Of a DNA stretch of 64,000 nt, positions 25,991-34,697 are shown piece after piece; the first letter of the stretch is position 1; the number at the start of each line of letters is the position of its first letter. This stretch comes from Paucimonas sp. (lineage in GTDB: Bacteria > Pseudomonadota > Gammaproteobacteria > Pseudomonadales > Pseudomonadaceae), in NCBI GenBank assembly GCA_031253995.1, contig JAIRVG010000026.1, positions 62,001 to 126,000 of the forward strand. The letters are read 5' to 3'. Both the position numbers and the translations under genes were made by a program. Below the pieces are notes generated by a model. That model was given only the letters and a program-made list of their open reading frames with translations. It made no database searches and had not been told where the DNA came from.

Positions 25991-27136
25991 TCAGTCAGCT
26001 ACCGCTACCGCCTCAAAGGCATTGGCCCGACGCGACAACAGCACCAGCACGAAAGCCCCCACCGCCATGAACCACGGCAACGCATGCCCACTCAGCCATT
26101 GGCTCCCCGCCCCCGCCGCCAGCGGCCCGATCAGGCAGCCGATCCCCCACAACTGCGCCACATGGGCGTTGGCCCGCACCAGCGCATCATCGCGATAACG
26201 CTCGCCGATCAGGATCAGCGACAGGGTGAACAACCCGCCGGCACTGGCGCCGAACAGCACCCACAGCGGCCAGATCAGCTGGGTTTGCAGGAGCAGCGGG
26301 ATCATCAGGCTGGATACCGCCAGCGTCACCGCACACCCAGTGAACAGCGTGCGCCGGGACATGCGGTCGGCCAGGGCACCGATCGGCAATTGCAGTACGG
26401 CATCCCCCACCACCACGGTACTGACCATGAACAGCGCCACTTCCGCACTGAAGCCCTGTTGCAGGCAGTACACCGGCAGCAAGGTCAGGATCATTGCCTC
26501 GAACGCGGCGAACAGGGCGATGGCCCACGCAATCACCGGCAGTTTCCGACAGAAGCCAAACAGGTCGAAGAAGGTCACGCTGGCCGCCTCGGTGCTCGGC
26601 GCACCACCGCGACCGAACAGCAGCAGCGGCGAGACTATCAGCAGGCCGACGCCGATCCAGAAGCCGAGGTCGTCAGCCGAACCCACCACGCCCAGCAACA
26701 AAGGCCCGGCCAGTTGGCTCAGGGCATAGCTGCTGCCATACAGCGCCACCAGACGCCCGCGCCACTCCTCCACCACCAACTGGTTGATCCAGCTTTCGCC
26801 GAGGATGAAGACAATGGTCAGGACCACGCCGATCAGCAGGCGCAGCACCAGCCAGACCGGGTAGCTGGGCAGCAGCGCCAGCGCCCCGATGGACAGCGCG
26901 CCGGCCCACAGGCACATGCGCATCAGGCCTGGCGTGCCGAAGCGCGCGGCCAGGCGGCTGGCGAGGCTCGCCCCGAGCAATACGCCAATCGCCGGCATCG
27001 CCGCCATCACGCCGATGGCGAAGCTGCCGTAGCCCCAGCCTTCCAGGCGCAGGGACACCAGCGGCATGCTGACGCCCAGGGCCAGGCCGACGCTGAGGAC
27101 GGCGGCCAGGACGGCGAAGTAGGTACCCCAACGCAT
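25991..27136 (-). CDS. MFS transporter
   Basis: 381 residues with about 12 membrane helices and two six-helix halves. The MFS loop-2 signature appears as GVLLGASLASRLAARFGTPG, and the second half repeats it as LPIGALADRMSRRTLFTG. The E. coli YcaD/YfkF-like proteins are the closest type I recognise; substrate unknown. ATG at 27136 has AAGGAG upstream; a longer frame from 27205 reads through the hairpin region and is rejected. It follows the aldehyde dehydrogenase gene on the same strand, separated by strong hairpins. Confidence 0.87.
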   Translation of the reverse strand: MRWGTYFAVLAAVLSVGLALGVSMPLVSLRLEGWGYGSFAIGVMAAMPAIGVLLGASLASRLAARFGTPGLMRMCLWAGALSIGALALLPSYPVWLVLRLLIGVVLTIVFILGESWINQLVVEEWRGRLVALYGSSYALSQLAGPLLLGVVGSADDLGFWIGVGLLIVSPLLLFGRGGAPSTEAASVTFFDLFGFCRKLPVIAWAIALFAAFEAMILTLLPVYCLQQGFSAEVALFMVSTVVVGDAVLQLPIGALADRMSRRTLFTGCAVTLAVSSLMIPLLLQTQLIWPLWVLFGASAGGLFTLSLILIGERYRDDALVRANAHVAQLWGIGCLIGPLAAGAGSQWLSGHALPWFMAVGAFVLVLLSRRANAFEAVAVAD

Positions 27137-27159
27137 TGCATGCTCCTTGAAGAAGAATG

Positions 27160-27200
27160 GGGCCGCTTTGCGGCCCTTCGCGAGCTTGCTCGCGAAGGGC
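27160..27200. terminator. Tandem hairpins between aldehyde dehydrogenase and MFS genes
   Basis: GGGCCGC-TTT-GCGGCCC (27160-27176) runs directly into a perfect 13-bp stem GCCCTTCGCGAGC / GCTCGCGAAGGGC (27173-27185 and 27188-27200) with a TT loop. The two overlap and so could alternate. There is no clean T-run, so this is either a REP-like element or a factor-assisted terminator. Confidence 0.6.
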
Positions 27201-27235
27201 TGCAAGGCAGCCCCAATGGCATTACCCGATCCGGA

Positions 27236-28729
27236 TTACAGCTTGATCCAGGTAGCCTTCAGCTCGGTGTACTTGTCCAGCGCGTGCAGCGACTTGTCGC
27301 GGCCGTTGCCCGACTGCTTGAAGCCACCGAACGGCGCGGTCATGTCGCCACCGTCGTACTGGTTGACCCAGACGCTGCCGGCACGCAGGGCCTTGGCGGT
27401 GCGGTGGGCCTTGCTGATATCCGCGGTCCACACGCCGGCGGCCAGGCCGTACGGGGTGTCGTTGGCGATGGCGATGGCTTCCTCGACGGTGTCGAAGGTG
27501 ATCACCGACAGCACAGGGCCGAAGATTTCTTCCTTGGCGATGCGCATGGCGTTGTTCACGCCGTCGAAGATAGTCGGCTCGACATAGGTGCCGCCGGTCT
27601 CTTCAAGGATGCGCTTGCCGCCCACCAGCAGCTTGGCGCCGTCGGTGTGGGCGGACTCGATGTAGCCGAGCACGGTGTTCAGTTGCTGGGTGTCGACCAG
27701 GGCACCGACGGTGGTCGCCGGGTCCAGCGGGTTGCCCGGTTTCCAGGCCTTCAGGGCTTCCAGCACCATCGGCAGGAACTGGTCCTTGATCGAGCGCTCC
27801 ACCAGCAGGCGGGAACCTGCGGTGCAGACTTCGCCCTGGTTGAAGGCGATGGCGCTGGCAGCGGCTTCGGCAGCGGCCTTCAGGTCAGGGGCGTCGGCGA
27901 AGACGATGTTCGGGCTCTTGCCGCCGGCTTCCAGCCACACGCGCTTCATGTTCGATTCGCCGGCGTAGACCATCAGTTGCTTGGCGATCTTGGTCGAACC
28001 GGTGAACACCAGGGTATCGACGTCCATGTGCAGGGCCAGGGCCTTGCCCACGGTGTGGCCGAAGCCTGGCAGGACGTTGAGCACGCCCGCCGGGATACCG
28101 GCGTCCAGCGCCAGCTGGGCGATGCGGATGGCGGTCAGCGGAGATTTTTCGGACGGCTTGAGGATCACCGAGTTACCGGTGGCCAGGGCCGGGCCGAGTT
28201 TCCAGCAGGCCATCAGCAGCGGGAAGTTCCACGGCACGATGGCCGCGACCACGCCCACCGGCTCGCGGGTGACCAGGCCGAGCTGGTCGTGCGGGGTGGC
28301 GGCGACTTCGTCGTAGACCTTGTCGATGGCTTCGCCATTCCACGCCAGGGCGTTGGCCGCACCCGGGATGTCGATGGTCGACGAGTCGCCGATCGGCTTG
28401 CCCATGTCCAGGGTTTCCAGGAGGGCCAGTTCCTCGACATTCTGCTTGAGCAGGCCGGCGAAGCGGATCAGGGTGGCCTTGCGTTTGGCCGGGGCCATGC
28501 GCGACCAGACGCCGGAGTCGAAGGTGGCGCGGGCATTTTCCACGGCGCGCTGGGCGTCGGCTTCGTCGCAGCTGGCGATGTGCGCCAGGAGGCGGCCGTC
28601 GACCGGGCTGATGCATTCGAAAGTCTGGCCGGAAGCGGCCGCGGTGTATTCACCGTTGACGAAGGCGCGGCCTTCGATCTTCAGTTGCTGGGCACGCTGT
28701 TCCCAATCCGCACGCGTCAGGGTGGTCAT
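27236..28729 (-). CDS. kauB: Aminoaldehyde dehydrogenase (KauB/PuuC-type)
   Basis: 497 residues of the NAD(P)-dependent aldehyde dehydrogenase family. It has the NAD-binding VFTGSTKIAKQLM, the general base in RVWLEAGGKSPNIVFADAP (about residue 266) and the nucleophile in NQGEVCTAGSRLLVERS (about residue 303). PuuC/KauB oxidise gamma-glutamyl-aminobutyraldehyde and 4-guanidinobutyraldehyde in polyamine and arginine catabolism. Its position just before rpmG/rpmB matches PA5312. ATG at 28729 has AGGAG upstream. A second, closely similar copy is at 43690-45183. Confidence 0.88.
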   Translation of the reverse strand: MTTLTRADWEQRAQQLKIEGRAFVNGEYTAAASGQTFECISPVDGRLLAHIASCDEADAQRAVENARATFDSGVWSRMAPAKRKATLIRFAGLLKQNVEELALLETLDMGKPIGDSSTIDIPGAANALAWNGEAIDKVYDEVAATPHDQLGLVTREPVGVVAAIVPWNFPLLMACWKLGPALATGNSVILKPSEKSPLTAIRIAQLALDAGIPAGVLNVLPGFGHTVGKALALHMDVDTLVFTGSTKIAKQLMVYAGESNMKRVWLEAGGKSPNIVFADAPDLKAAAEAAASAIAFNQGEVCTAGSRLLVERSIKDQFLPMVLEALKAWKPGNPLDPATTVGALVDTQQLNTVLGYIESAHTDGAKLLVGGKRILEETGGTYVEPTIFDGVNNAMRIAKEEIFGPVLSVITFDTVEEAIAIANDTPYGLAAGVWTADISKAHRTAKALRAGSVWVNQYDGGDMTAPFGGFKQSGNGRDKSLHALDKYTELKATWIKL

Positions 28730-28927
28730 AGCAAACTCCTCCTGTTGTTGATGTGCAGCGTCGCGCGAGAAGTCATCGACACTGTCAGAAATTTCCGCCG
28801 GAGCTGTCATCGCTCTACAGCATCCGACACCCTAAACTACTGGCACCGGGATTATCAATATATTTGACATTAAGCCTTCAAAAGCCTAGTGATGTTCATT
28901 TTATTTAACAACCAGGTGAGCCGCCCC

Positions 28928-29287
28928 ATGAATATCCAGCAGATCGTCGACTTCGCCCAGGTCCTGACCGAAGCCGAACGCTACCGTCCCGCCGCCGAAA
29001 AGATCCTCAAGGGCGAGCCCGACCAGGCCGTCTACAACCACTACTCCAGCCCGTGCGGCCAGTTCGCCGCGGGTGTCTGGGAAGGCGCGGTCGGCCAGTG
29101 GACGGTCAACTACACCGAGCATGAATACTGCGAGATCGTCCAGGGCGTTTCGGTGCTGCGCGACGAACAGGGCGAAGCCAAGACCCTGCGCGCCGGTGAT
29201 CGCTTCGTCATCCCGGCCGGTTTCAAGGGCACCTGGGAGGTGCTGGAGCCGTGCCGCAAGATCTACGTGATGTTCGAACAGAAGTAG
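28928..29287 (+). CDS. Cupin-domain protein (DUF861/cupin_3)
   Basis: 119 residues. The cupin core reads GVWEGAVGQWTVNYTEHEYC, EIVQGVSVLRDEQGEAKTL, AGDRFVIPAGFKGTWEVLE, ending RKIYVMFEQK. This is the cupin_3 subtype often found beside amine or amino-acid catabolic genes. It is divergent from the aldehyde dehydrogenase gene over 198 bases, where a perfect TTGACA (28864-28869) occurs. ATG at 28928 with GGTGAG upstream is preferred to the in-frame start at 28889. Ligand unknown. Confidence 0.85.
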   Translation: MNIQQIVDFAQVLTEAERYRPAAEKILKGEPDQAVYNHYSSPCGQFAAGVWEGAVGQWTVNYTEHEYCEIVQGVSVLRDEQGEAKTLRAGDRFVIPAGFKGTWEVLEPCRKIYVMFEQK

Positions 29288-29367
29288 TTATGTAGCACAC
29301 CCGCAGCCGTATGCATTGAGAGCATGGCGTGGTCCATCCGGACATTCACCACAAGGAAGACCACCTC

Positions 29368-29571
29368 ATGAACAATGACGAAGTACAAGTGATCCTGGCC
29401 AAGCTGATTGGCACCTCCTACACCGAGGCCGTGAAGGCGCAGATCCGCGAACTGACCGGCCGCGCCCGTGTCGTCGGTCCTACCGACATCTCGACCATGG
29501 ATTACGACGAATCGCGGATTCATGTGGTCGCAGGCGGCAACGGTGTGATCAGCGGCTTCCGCTTCGGCTGA
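29368..29571 (+). CDS. Peptidase inhibitor I78-family protein
   Basis: 67 residues. The conserved part reads VVGPTDISTMDYDESRIHVV followed by a glycine-rich turn and GVISGFRFG, matching the I78 (elastase inhibitor-like) pattern in which an arginine or tyrosine loop is followed by I-x-x-x-R-x-G. There is no signal peptide, so if it inhibits a protease it does so in the cytoplasm or the name reflects fold only. AAGGAAG precedes ATG at 29368. A terminator follows 16 bases later. Confidence 0.8.
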   Translation: MNNDEVQVILAKLIGTSYTEAVKAQIRELTGRARVVGPTDISTMDYDESRIHVVAGGNGVISGFRFG

Positions 29572-29587
29572 CGACACCTGCTTCAGG

Positions 29588-29617
29588 ACGCCCGGTGTGC
29601 GAGCACCGGGCGTTTTC
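29588..29617 (+). terminator. Terminator after the I78-like gene
   Basis: Stem ACGCCCGGTG / CACCGGGCGT (10 bp) with a 6-base loop, followed by TTTTCATTT. Confidence 0.85.
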
Positions 29618-29641
29618 ATTTGCCCGCGAAAAAACGCAGGC

Positions 29642-29676
29642 AAAAAAAAACCCGTATCCAGAGATACGGGTTTTTT
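29642..29676. terminator. Terminator of the rpmBG operon (bidirectional)
   Basis: Stem CCCGTATC / GATACGGG, flanked by nine A on one side and six T on the other, so it can end transcription from either direction. It lies 16 bases past the rpmG stop codon. Confidence 0.9.
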
Positions 29677-29691
29677 CGCAAGCCGGACCAA

Positions 29692-29847
29692 TTACTTGAT
29701 CTTGGCTTCCTTGTACATCACGTGCTTACGGACGACCGGATCGTATTTCTTGATCTCGATCTTGTCCGGAGTGGTGCGCTTGTTCTTGTCGGTGGTGTAG
29801 AAGTGGCCAGTACCGGCGCTCGACACCAAACGGATCAGTTCACGCAT
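29692..29847 (-). CDS. rpmG: 50S ribosomal protein L33
   Basis: 51 residues, [20 protein letters not shown] at the N-terminus and [10 protein letters not shown] at the C-terminus. It has the expected L33 length and lacks the zinc-binding cysteines of some L33 proteins (C-minus form). L33 sits near the tRNA exit site of the large subunit. It follows rpmB by 11 bases with a good ribosome site (AGGGAGAA). Confidence 0.97.
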   Translation of the reverse strand: MRELIRLVSSAGTGHFYTTDKNKRTTPDKIEIKKYDPVVRKHVMYKEAKIK

Positions 29848-29858
29848 GACGTTCTCCC

Positions 29859-30095
29859 TTAGACCTTGATGCCGTTACGGCGAATGTCGACCAGAACGGC
29901 GTCGATGCCGCGCTTGTCGATGATACGCATGCCCTTGGCGGAAACGCGCAGACGCACGAAACGCTTCTCGGACTCGACCCAGAAGCGATGGTGCTGCAGG
30001 TTCGGCAGGAAACGACGACGGGTTTTGTTGTTTGCGTGGGAAATGTTGTTCCCGGTTACTGGACCCTTACCAGTAACTTGACAGACTCTCGACAT
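29859..30095 (-). CDS. rpmB: 50S ribosomal protein L28
   Basis: 78 residues. [20 protein letters not shown] and [20 protein letters not shown] are the L28 signature, ending DIRRNGIKV. It is a large-subunit protein cotranscribed with rpmG. Only one cysteine is present in the region that binds zinc in some bacteria, so this is the C-minus form. Confidence 0.97.
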   Translation of the reverse strand: MSRVCQVTGKGPVTGNNISHANNKTRRRFLPNLQHHRFWVESEKRFVRLRVSAKGMRIIDKRGIDAVLVDIRRNGIKV

Positions 30096-30243
30096 GCCTC
30101 AGCCCTCTAAAACCACATGCCCAACCCGGCATGGGTTGGCCGCTTAATCTCTCAGTCTTTGGCGCCAGGCGCCTTGATTCTTCGAGGTCTTACCGGCTAC
30201 ACCCAAGGGTGCTGCACACCGGGCCCCTAGAAAAGAGCGCTGC

Positions 30244-30272
30244 TTTATACCAGAAACACCGGAGCACAACAA
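30244..30272 (-). promoter_or_regulatory. Promoter of rpmB-rpmG
   Basis: On the minus strand TTGTTG (30267-30272), a 17-base spacer ending in TGG, and TATAAA (30244-30249) make an extended -10 sigma-70 promoter. The leader is about 140 bases and contains GC-rich dyads near 30140-30235 that could fold. The gap 30096-30458 otherwise contains no gene; the promoter of the downstream plus-strand gene must lie in its right part. Confidence 0.6.
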
Positions 30273-30458
30273 CACCGGATGCGATCGAAAACCCTGGCCC
30301 GACGCCCCGCACGGCGTGGCAAACGGGCTGCGGCGCTTATTACCGCTCGTCGCGCAATTCGTTGAAAAAGGTGTTGGCGATTTGTAATCCGGGGCACTAG
30401 GGTAGGACATTTCCAGACTGCACTGGCAGATGGGTCGTCGTTCAGCCAAGGAGTCCTC

Positions 30459-32048
30459 ATGCGTCGCGCCGTTCTTCCCCTGTTGTTCACCACCCTGCTC
30501 GGCCCCGCCCTGGCCCAGGCCGCCGCGCTCAGCGTGTGCACCGAGGCAAGCCCCGAAGGCTTCGACGTGGTCCAGTACAACTCGCTGACCACCACCAACG
30601 CCTCGGCCGACGTGCTGATGAACCGCCTGGTGGAATTCGATGCGAAGGCCGGCAAGGTGGTACCGAGCCTGGCGCAAAGCTGGACGGTGTCCGATGACGG
30701 CCTGGTCTACACCTTCAAGCTGCACCCGGACGTGAAGTTCCACACTACGCCGTACTTCAAGCCGAGCCGCACCCTGAACGCCGATGACGTGCTGTTCAGC
30801 TTCCAGCGCATGCTCTACCCGGCCCACTCCTGGCACAAGATCGCCCAGAGCGGCTTCCCCCATGCGCAGTCGCTGCAACTGCCCGACCTCATCAAGCAGA
30901 TCGATGCCCCGGACCCGCTGAGCGTGCGCTTTACCCTGAGCCACCCGGACGCGACCTTCCTCGCCACCCTGAGCATGGGCTTCGCGTCGATCTACCCGGC
31001 GGAATACGCCGACCAGCTGCTCAAGGCCGGTACGCCGGAGAAGCTCAACAGCCAGCCGATCGGCACCGGGCCGTTCGTCTTCAACCGCTTCCAGAAGGAC
31101 GCGGTGATCCGCTACCGGGCCAACCCGGATTACTTCAAGGGCAAGCCGGCAGTCGACCCGCTGATCTTCGCCATCACCCCGGACGCCAACGTGCGCCTGC
31201 AGAAGCTGCGGCGCAACGAGTGCCAGATCGCCCTGTCGCCCAAGCCGCTGGATATCGCGGCAGCCAGCGAGGACAGCAGCCTGAAAGTGGAGAAGACCGA
31301 AGCCTTCATGACCGCTTTCGTCGCCATCAACAGCCAGCATCCGCCGCTGGACAAGCCGGAAGTGCGCCAGGCGATCAACCTCGCGTTCGACAAGGACAGC
31401 TACCTCAAGGCCGTATTCGAAGGCACCGCGGTGGCCGCCAACGGAGCGTTCCCGCCAAACACCTGGAGCTATGACAAGTCGCTGCCGGGCTACCCGACCG
31501 ACCCGGCCAAGGCCCAGGAGCTGCTGAAGAAGGCCGGCCTGCCGGACGGCTTCAGCACCACCATCTGGACCCGCCCCTCCGGCAGCCTGCTCAACCCCAA
31601 CCCGAGCCTCGGCGCCCAGTTGCTGCAGGCGGACCTGGCCAAGGTCGGGATCAAGGCAGAAATTCGCGTGATCGAGTGGGGCGAGCTGATCCGCCGGGCC
31701 AAGGCCGGCGAGCATGACCTGCTGTTCATGGGCTGGGCCGGCGACAACGGCGACCCGGACAACTTCCTCAGCCCGCAATTCTCGTGCGCGGCGGTGACTT
31801 CCGGGACCAACTTCGCCCGCTATTGCGACCCGCGCCTGGACCAGTTGATCAGCGCCGGCAAGACCACCAACGACCAGAGCGTGCGCAGCCGCCTGTACCA
31901 GCAGGCCCAGGCGCAGATCCAACAGCAGGCGCTGTGGCTGCCGCTGGCGCATCCGACTGCGGCGGTGTTGCTGCGCGAGGGTGTCGAGGGATACCAGGTG
32001 AACCCGTTCGGGCGTCAGGACTTTGCCGGCGTGAAAGTGGAACGCTGA
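30459..32048 (+). CDS. Periplasmic peptide-binding protein (SBP family 5, DppA-like)
   Basis: 529 residues. The signal peptide MRRAVLPLLFTTLLGPALAQ is followed by the family-5 pattern: VPSLAQSWTVSDDGLVYTFK, LHPDVKFHTT, LNADDVLFSFQRML, IGTGPFVFNRF, and VRQAINLAFDKDSYLKAVF. It has cysteines typical of Dpp/Opp-type proteins (SVCTEASPEGFD). It should bind di- or oligopeptides in the periplasm. No permease or ATPase genes are adjacent, so it must share a transporter encoded elsewhere. It corresponds in place to PA5317. Ligand unknown. Confidence 0.9.
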   Translation: MRRAVLPLLFTTLLGPALAQAAALSVCTEASPEGFDVVQYNSLTTTNASADVLMNRLVEFDAKAGKVVPSLAQSWTVSDDGLVYTFKLHPDVKFHTTPYFKPSRTLNADDVLFSFQRMLYPAHSWHKIAQSGFPHAQSLQLPDLIKQIDAPDPLSVRFTLSHPDATFLATLSMGFASIYPAEYADQLLKAGTPEKLNSQPIGTGPFVFNRFQKDAVIRYRANPDYFKGKPAVDPLIFAITPDANVRLQKLRRNECQIALSPKPLDIAAASEDSSLKVEKTEAFMTAFVAINSQHPPLDKPEVRQAINLAFDKDSYLKAVFEGTAVAANGAFPPNTWSYDKSLPGYPTDPAKAQELLKKAGLPDGFSTTIWTRPSGSLLNPNPSLGAQLLQADLAKVGIKAEIRVIEWGELIRRAKAGEHDLLFMGWAGDNGDPDNFLSPQFSCAAVTSGTNFARYCDPRLDQLISAGKTTNDQSVRSRLYQQAQAQIQQQALWLPLAHPTAAVLLREGVEGYQVNPFGRQDFAGVKVER

Positions 32049-32099
32049 ACCACTGTCGCGCAGAGAGGCAATCCGAGAGCTCGACGCGGACCTGCCACC

Positions 32100-32789
32100 T
32101 CAGGACGACGCACTGAAGAAGCACCCCCGCTCACGCATCGACAGCGGCTCTCCGTCACCAACGATGAAGTGATCGAGGATGCGCACGTCGATCGTCTCCA
32201 GCGCATCCATCAGCCGATGGGTAAGCCGGATATCGGCCTGGCTCGGCTCAGGATTGCCGGAGGGGTGGTTGTGACAGAGGATCAGCGCCGCAGCATTGTG
32301 CGCCAGGGTCCGCTTCACCACCTGCCGCGGGTACACCGCGGCGCTGTCGATGGAGCCGCGAAAGAGGATCTCGAACACCAGCGGCCGGTGCTTGGTATCG
32401 AGGAACAGGCAGCCGAACACCTCGTCCGCCTCATGGCGCAATTGCGCTTTCAGATAGGTACGCACCGCCGCCGGGCTTTCCAGGGCTGAATCGCGCTTCA
32501 TGGATTCGCCCAGGTGCCGCCGGGCCATCTCCATCACCGCCTGCAACTGCGCGAACTTCGCCGCCCCCAGCCCCGGCTCGGTACTGAAACTGCGGCAGTC
32601 GGTTTCCAGCAACCCGCGCAAACCGCCAAAGCGTCCCAACACATCCCTGGCCAGGTCCACCGCACTCTTCCCCCGCACCCCGACCCGCAGGAAAATCGCC
32701 AGCAATTCGGCATCCGACAGGCTCGCCGCTCCCTGCGCCAACAGCTTCTCCCGAGGTCGTTCCGCCGCGGGCCAATCCCTGATACTCAT
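32100..32789 (-). CDS. radC: RadC-family JAB/MPN-domain protein
   Basis: 229 residues. An N-terminal helix-hairpin-helix region ([20 protein letters not shown]) precedes the MPN+ metal-binding motif [14 protein letters not shown] and an upstream glutamate in [14 protein letters not shown]. The name suggests DNA repair, but this role has not held up in E. coli and the substrate is unknown. ATG at 32789 has GAGGG 8 bases upstream. It is divergent from coaBC, the usual order in gammaproteobacteria. Confidence 0.93.
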   Translation of the reverse strand: MSIRDWPAAERPREKLLAQGAASLSDAELLAIFLRVGVRGKSAVDLARDVLGRFGGLRGLLETDCRSFSTEPGLGAAKFAQLQAVMEMARRHLGESMKRDSALESPAAVRTYLKAQLRHEADEVFGCLFLDTKHRPLVFEILFRGSIDSAAVYPRQVVKRTLAHNAAALILCHNHPSGNPEPSQADIRLTHRLMDALETIDVRILDHFIVGDGEPLSMRERGCFFSASS

Positions 32790-32926
32790 GACCAAATCCC
32801 TCTGTCCGTACGTGACTGCTACCGGTTTGAGCCCTGTGCTATCTTAGCCGCCACTTTTTTGCGCAACGCCCGGCCTGGGGAGGCGTCGGCGTTGCGTGCA
32901 AACCTCCATCAGAAAAAGGCAGGCCT

Positions 32927-34135
32927 ATGCAGCGGCTGTATCGGAAACGCATCGTCCTCGGCGTCGGCGGCGGCATTGCCGCCTACAAGAGCGCCGAGCT
33001 GGTTCGCCGACTTCTGGAACACGGCGCCCAGGTGCGCGTCGTCATGACCCGCGGCGGCGCTGAATTCATCACCCCGCTGACCATGCAGGCGCTCTCCGGG
33101 CACCCCGTGCACATGGACCTATTGGATCCCGCTGCCGAAGCGGCGATGGGCCATATCGAACTGGCCAAGTGGGCCGACCTGGTGCTGATCGCTCCCGCCA
33201 CCGCCGACCTGATCGCACGCCTGGCCCAGGGCGTCGCCGACGACCTGCTGACCACCCTGGTGCTCGCCACCGATGCCACGGTCGCCGTGGCCCCGGCGAT
33301 GAACCAGGCCATGTGGCGCGACCCGGCCACCCAGGCCAACCTGGAAACCCTGCAGAACCGCTCGATCCAGGTCTTCGGCCCGGCTTCGGGCAGCCAGGCC
33401 TGCGGCGACGTCGGCCTTGGCCGCATGCTCGAAGCCAACGACCTGGCCTGGCTCGCCGCCGAATGCTTCAAGCGCGAGTCGCTGACCGGCAAGCACGTGC
33501 TGATCACCGCCGGCCCGACCCAGGAAAACATCGACCCGGTGCGCTACATCACCAACCACAGCTCCGGGAAAATGGGCTTCGCCCTGGCCGAAGCCGCGGT
33601 GGAAGCCGGCGCACGGGTAACCCTGGTCACCGGCCCGGTGCACCTGCCGACCCCGGACCGGGTCACGCGCATCGACGTGGTCAGCGCCCGCGACATGCTC
33701 GCGGCCTGCGAAGCGGCCATGCCCTGCGACCTGTTCATTGCCTCGGCTGCGGTCGCGGACTACCGCCCGGAAGTCGTCGCCCCGCAAAAGCTCAAGAAAG
33801 ACCCTACAACCGGTGACGGCCTGCTGCTGCAGATGGTGCGCAACCCCGACATTCTCGCCACCCTCGCCACCCGACCGGACCGCCCGTTCAGCGTCGGCTT
33901 CGCCGCCGAAACCGAACACCTGCTCGACTACGCCGCACGCAAGCTCAAGGACAAGAACCTCGACCTGATCGTCGCCAATGACGTGGCCAACCCCAGCATT
34001 GGCTTCAACAGCGAGGAAAACGCCTGCAGCGTGATCGACCGCCAGCTCAAAGAAACCCTGTTCGCGCAGACCAGCAAGGGCAAGATCGCCCGCCAGCTGG
34101 TCGCCTTCATCGCCGAACGCCTCAACCAGGTCTGA
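32927..34135 (+). CDS. coaBC: Bifunctional phosphopantothenoylcysteine decarboxylase / synthetase
   Basis: 402 residues. The CoaC half is a flavodoxin-like HFCD domain ([49 protein letters not shown], and [15 protein letters not shown] with the catalytic cysteine). The CoaB half follows ([44 protein letters not shown]). Together they make 4'-phosphopantetheine in CoA synthesis. The dut ATG begins 4 bases after the stop. Confidence 0.97.
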   Translation: MQRLYRKRIVLGVGGGIAAYKSAELVRRLLEHGAQVRVVMTRGGAEFITPLTMQALSGHPVHMDLLDPAAEAAMGHIELAKWADLVLIAPATADLIARLAQGVADDLLTTLVLATDATVAVAPAMNQAMWRDPATQANLETLQNRSIQVFGPASGSQACGDVGLGRMLEANDLAWLAAECFKRESLTGKHVLITAGPTQENIDPVRYITNHSSGKMGFALAEAAVEAGARVTLVTGPVHLPTPDRVTRIDVVSARDMLAACEAAMPCDLFIASAAVADYRPEVVAPQKLKKDPTTGDGLLLQMVRNPDILATLATRPDRPFSVGFAAETEHLLDYAARKLKDKNLDLIVANDVANPSIGFNSEENACSVIDRQLKETLFAQTSKGKIARQLVAFIAERLNQV

Positions 34136-34139
34136 TTCA

Positions 34140-34595
34140 ATGCACGCTCTCCAAGCCAAGATTCTCGATCCACGCATCGGTGCCGAATTCCCGCTGCCGC
34201 AATACGCCACCCCGGGCTCGGCCGGTCTCGACCTGCGCGCCATGCTCAAGGAAGACACCGTCCTCGAACCGGGCCAGACCCTGCTGATCCCCACCGGCCT
34301 GTCGATCTACATCGGCGATCCGGGCCTGGCGGCGATGATCCTGCCGCGCTCGGGCCTGGGCCACAAACACGGCATCGTCCTCGGCAACCTGGTCGGCCTG
34401 ATCGACTCGGACTACCAGGGCGAGCTGATGGTGTCCTGCTGGAACCGCGGCAACACTGCCTTCACCATCGCCGTCGGCGAGCGCATTGCGCAGCTGGTCC
34501 TGGTCCCGGTGGTACAGGCCCATTTCGACATCGTCGAGACCTTCGACGAGACCCAGCGCGGCGCCGGCGGCTTCGGGCATTCCGGCACCAATTGA
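34140..34595 (+). CDS. dut: dUTP diphosphatase
   Basis: 151 residues with the five trimeric dUTPase motifs: [44 protein letters not shown] and [10 protein letters not shown]. It hydrolyses dUTP to dUMP and keeps uracil out of DNA. It is coupled to coaBC by a 4-base gap and precedes algC by about 100 bases, as in other pseudomonads. Confidence 0.98.
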   Translation: MHALQAKILDPRIGAEFPLPQYATPGSAGLDLRAMLKEDTVLEPGQTLLIPTGLSIYIGDPGLAAMILPRSGLGHKHGIVLGNLVGLIDSDYQGELMVSCWNRGNTAFTIAVGERIAQLVLVPVVQAHFDIVETFDETQRGAGGFGHSGTN

Positions 34596-34697
34596 TCCAC
34601 CGATCGTCCCTGGCGTCCTGCCAGGGGCGAACTCTCCGGCAGAAAGGCCGTCCAAGCGTTCCATACGCCCGCAAGCCTTCGAGACTGGAGTCCCGTG

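Noticed and set aside
26084..28867. 927-codon plus-strand frame opposite the MFS and aldehyde dehydrogenase genes
   Set aside because: Gln/His/Arg-rich shadow that spans two unrelated genes and the hairpins between them.
28864..28892. Full promoter for the cupin gene from the perfect TTGACA
   Set aside because: At 17-base spacing the -10 would be TAGTGA, a poor match, so only the -35 hexamer is noted.
30140..30235. Riboswitch or ribosomal-protein leader structure upstream of rpmB
   Set aside because: GC-rich dyads are present but no known leader motif was recognised; a covariance search would be needed.
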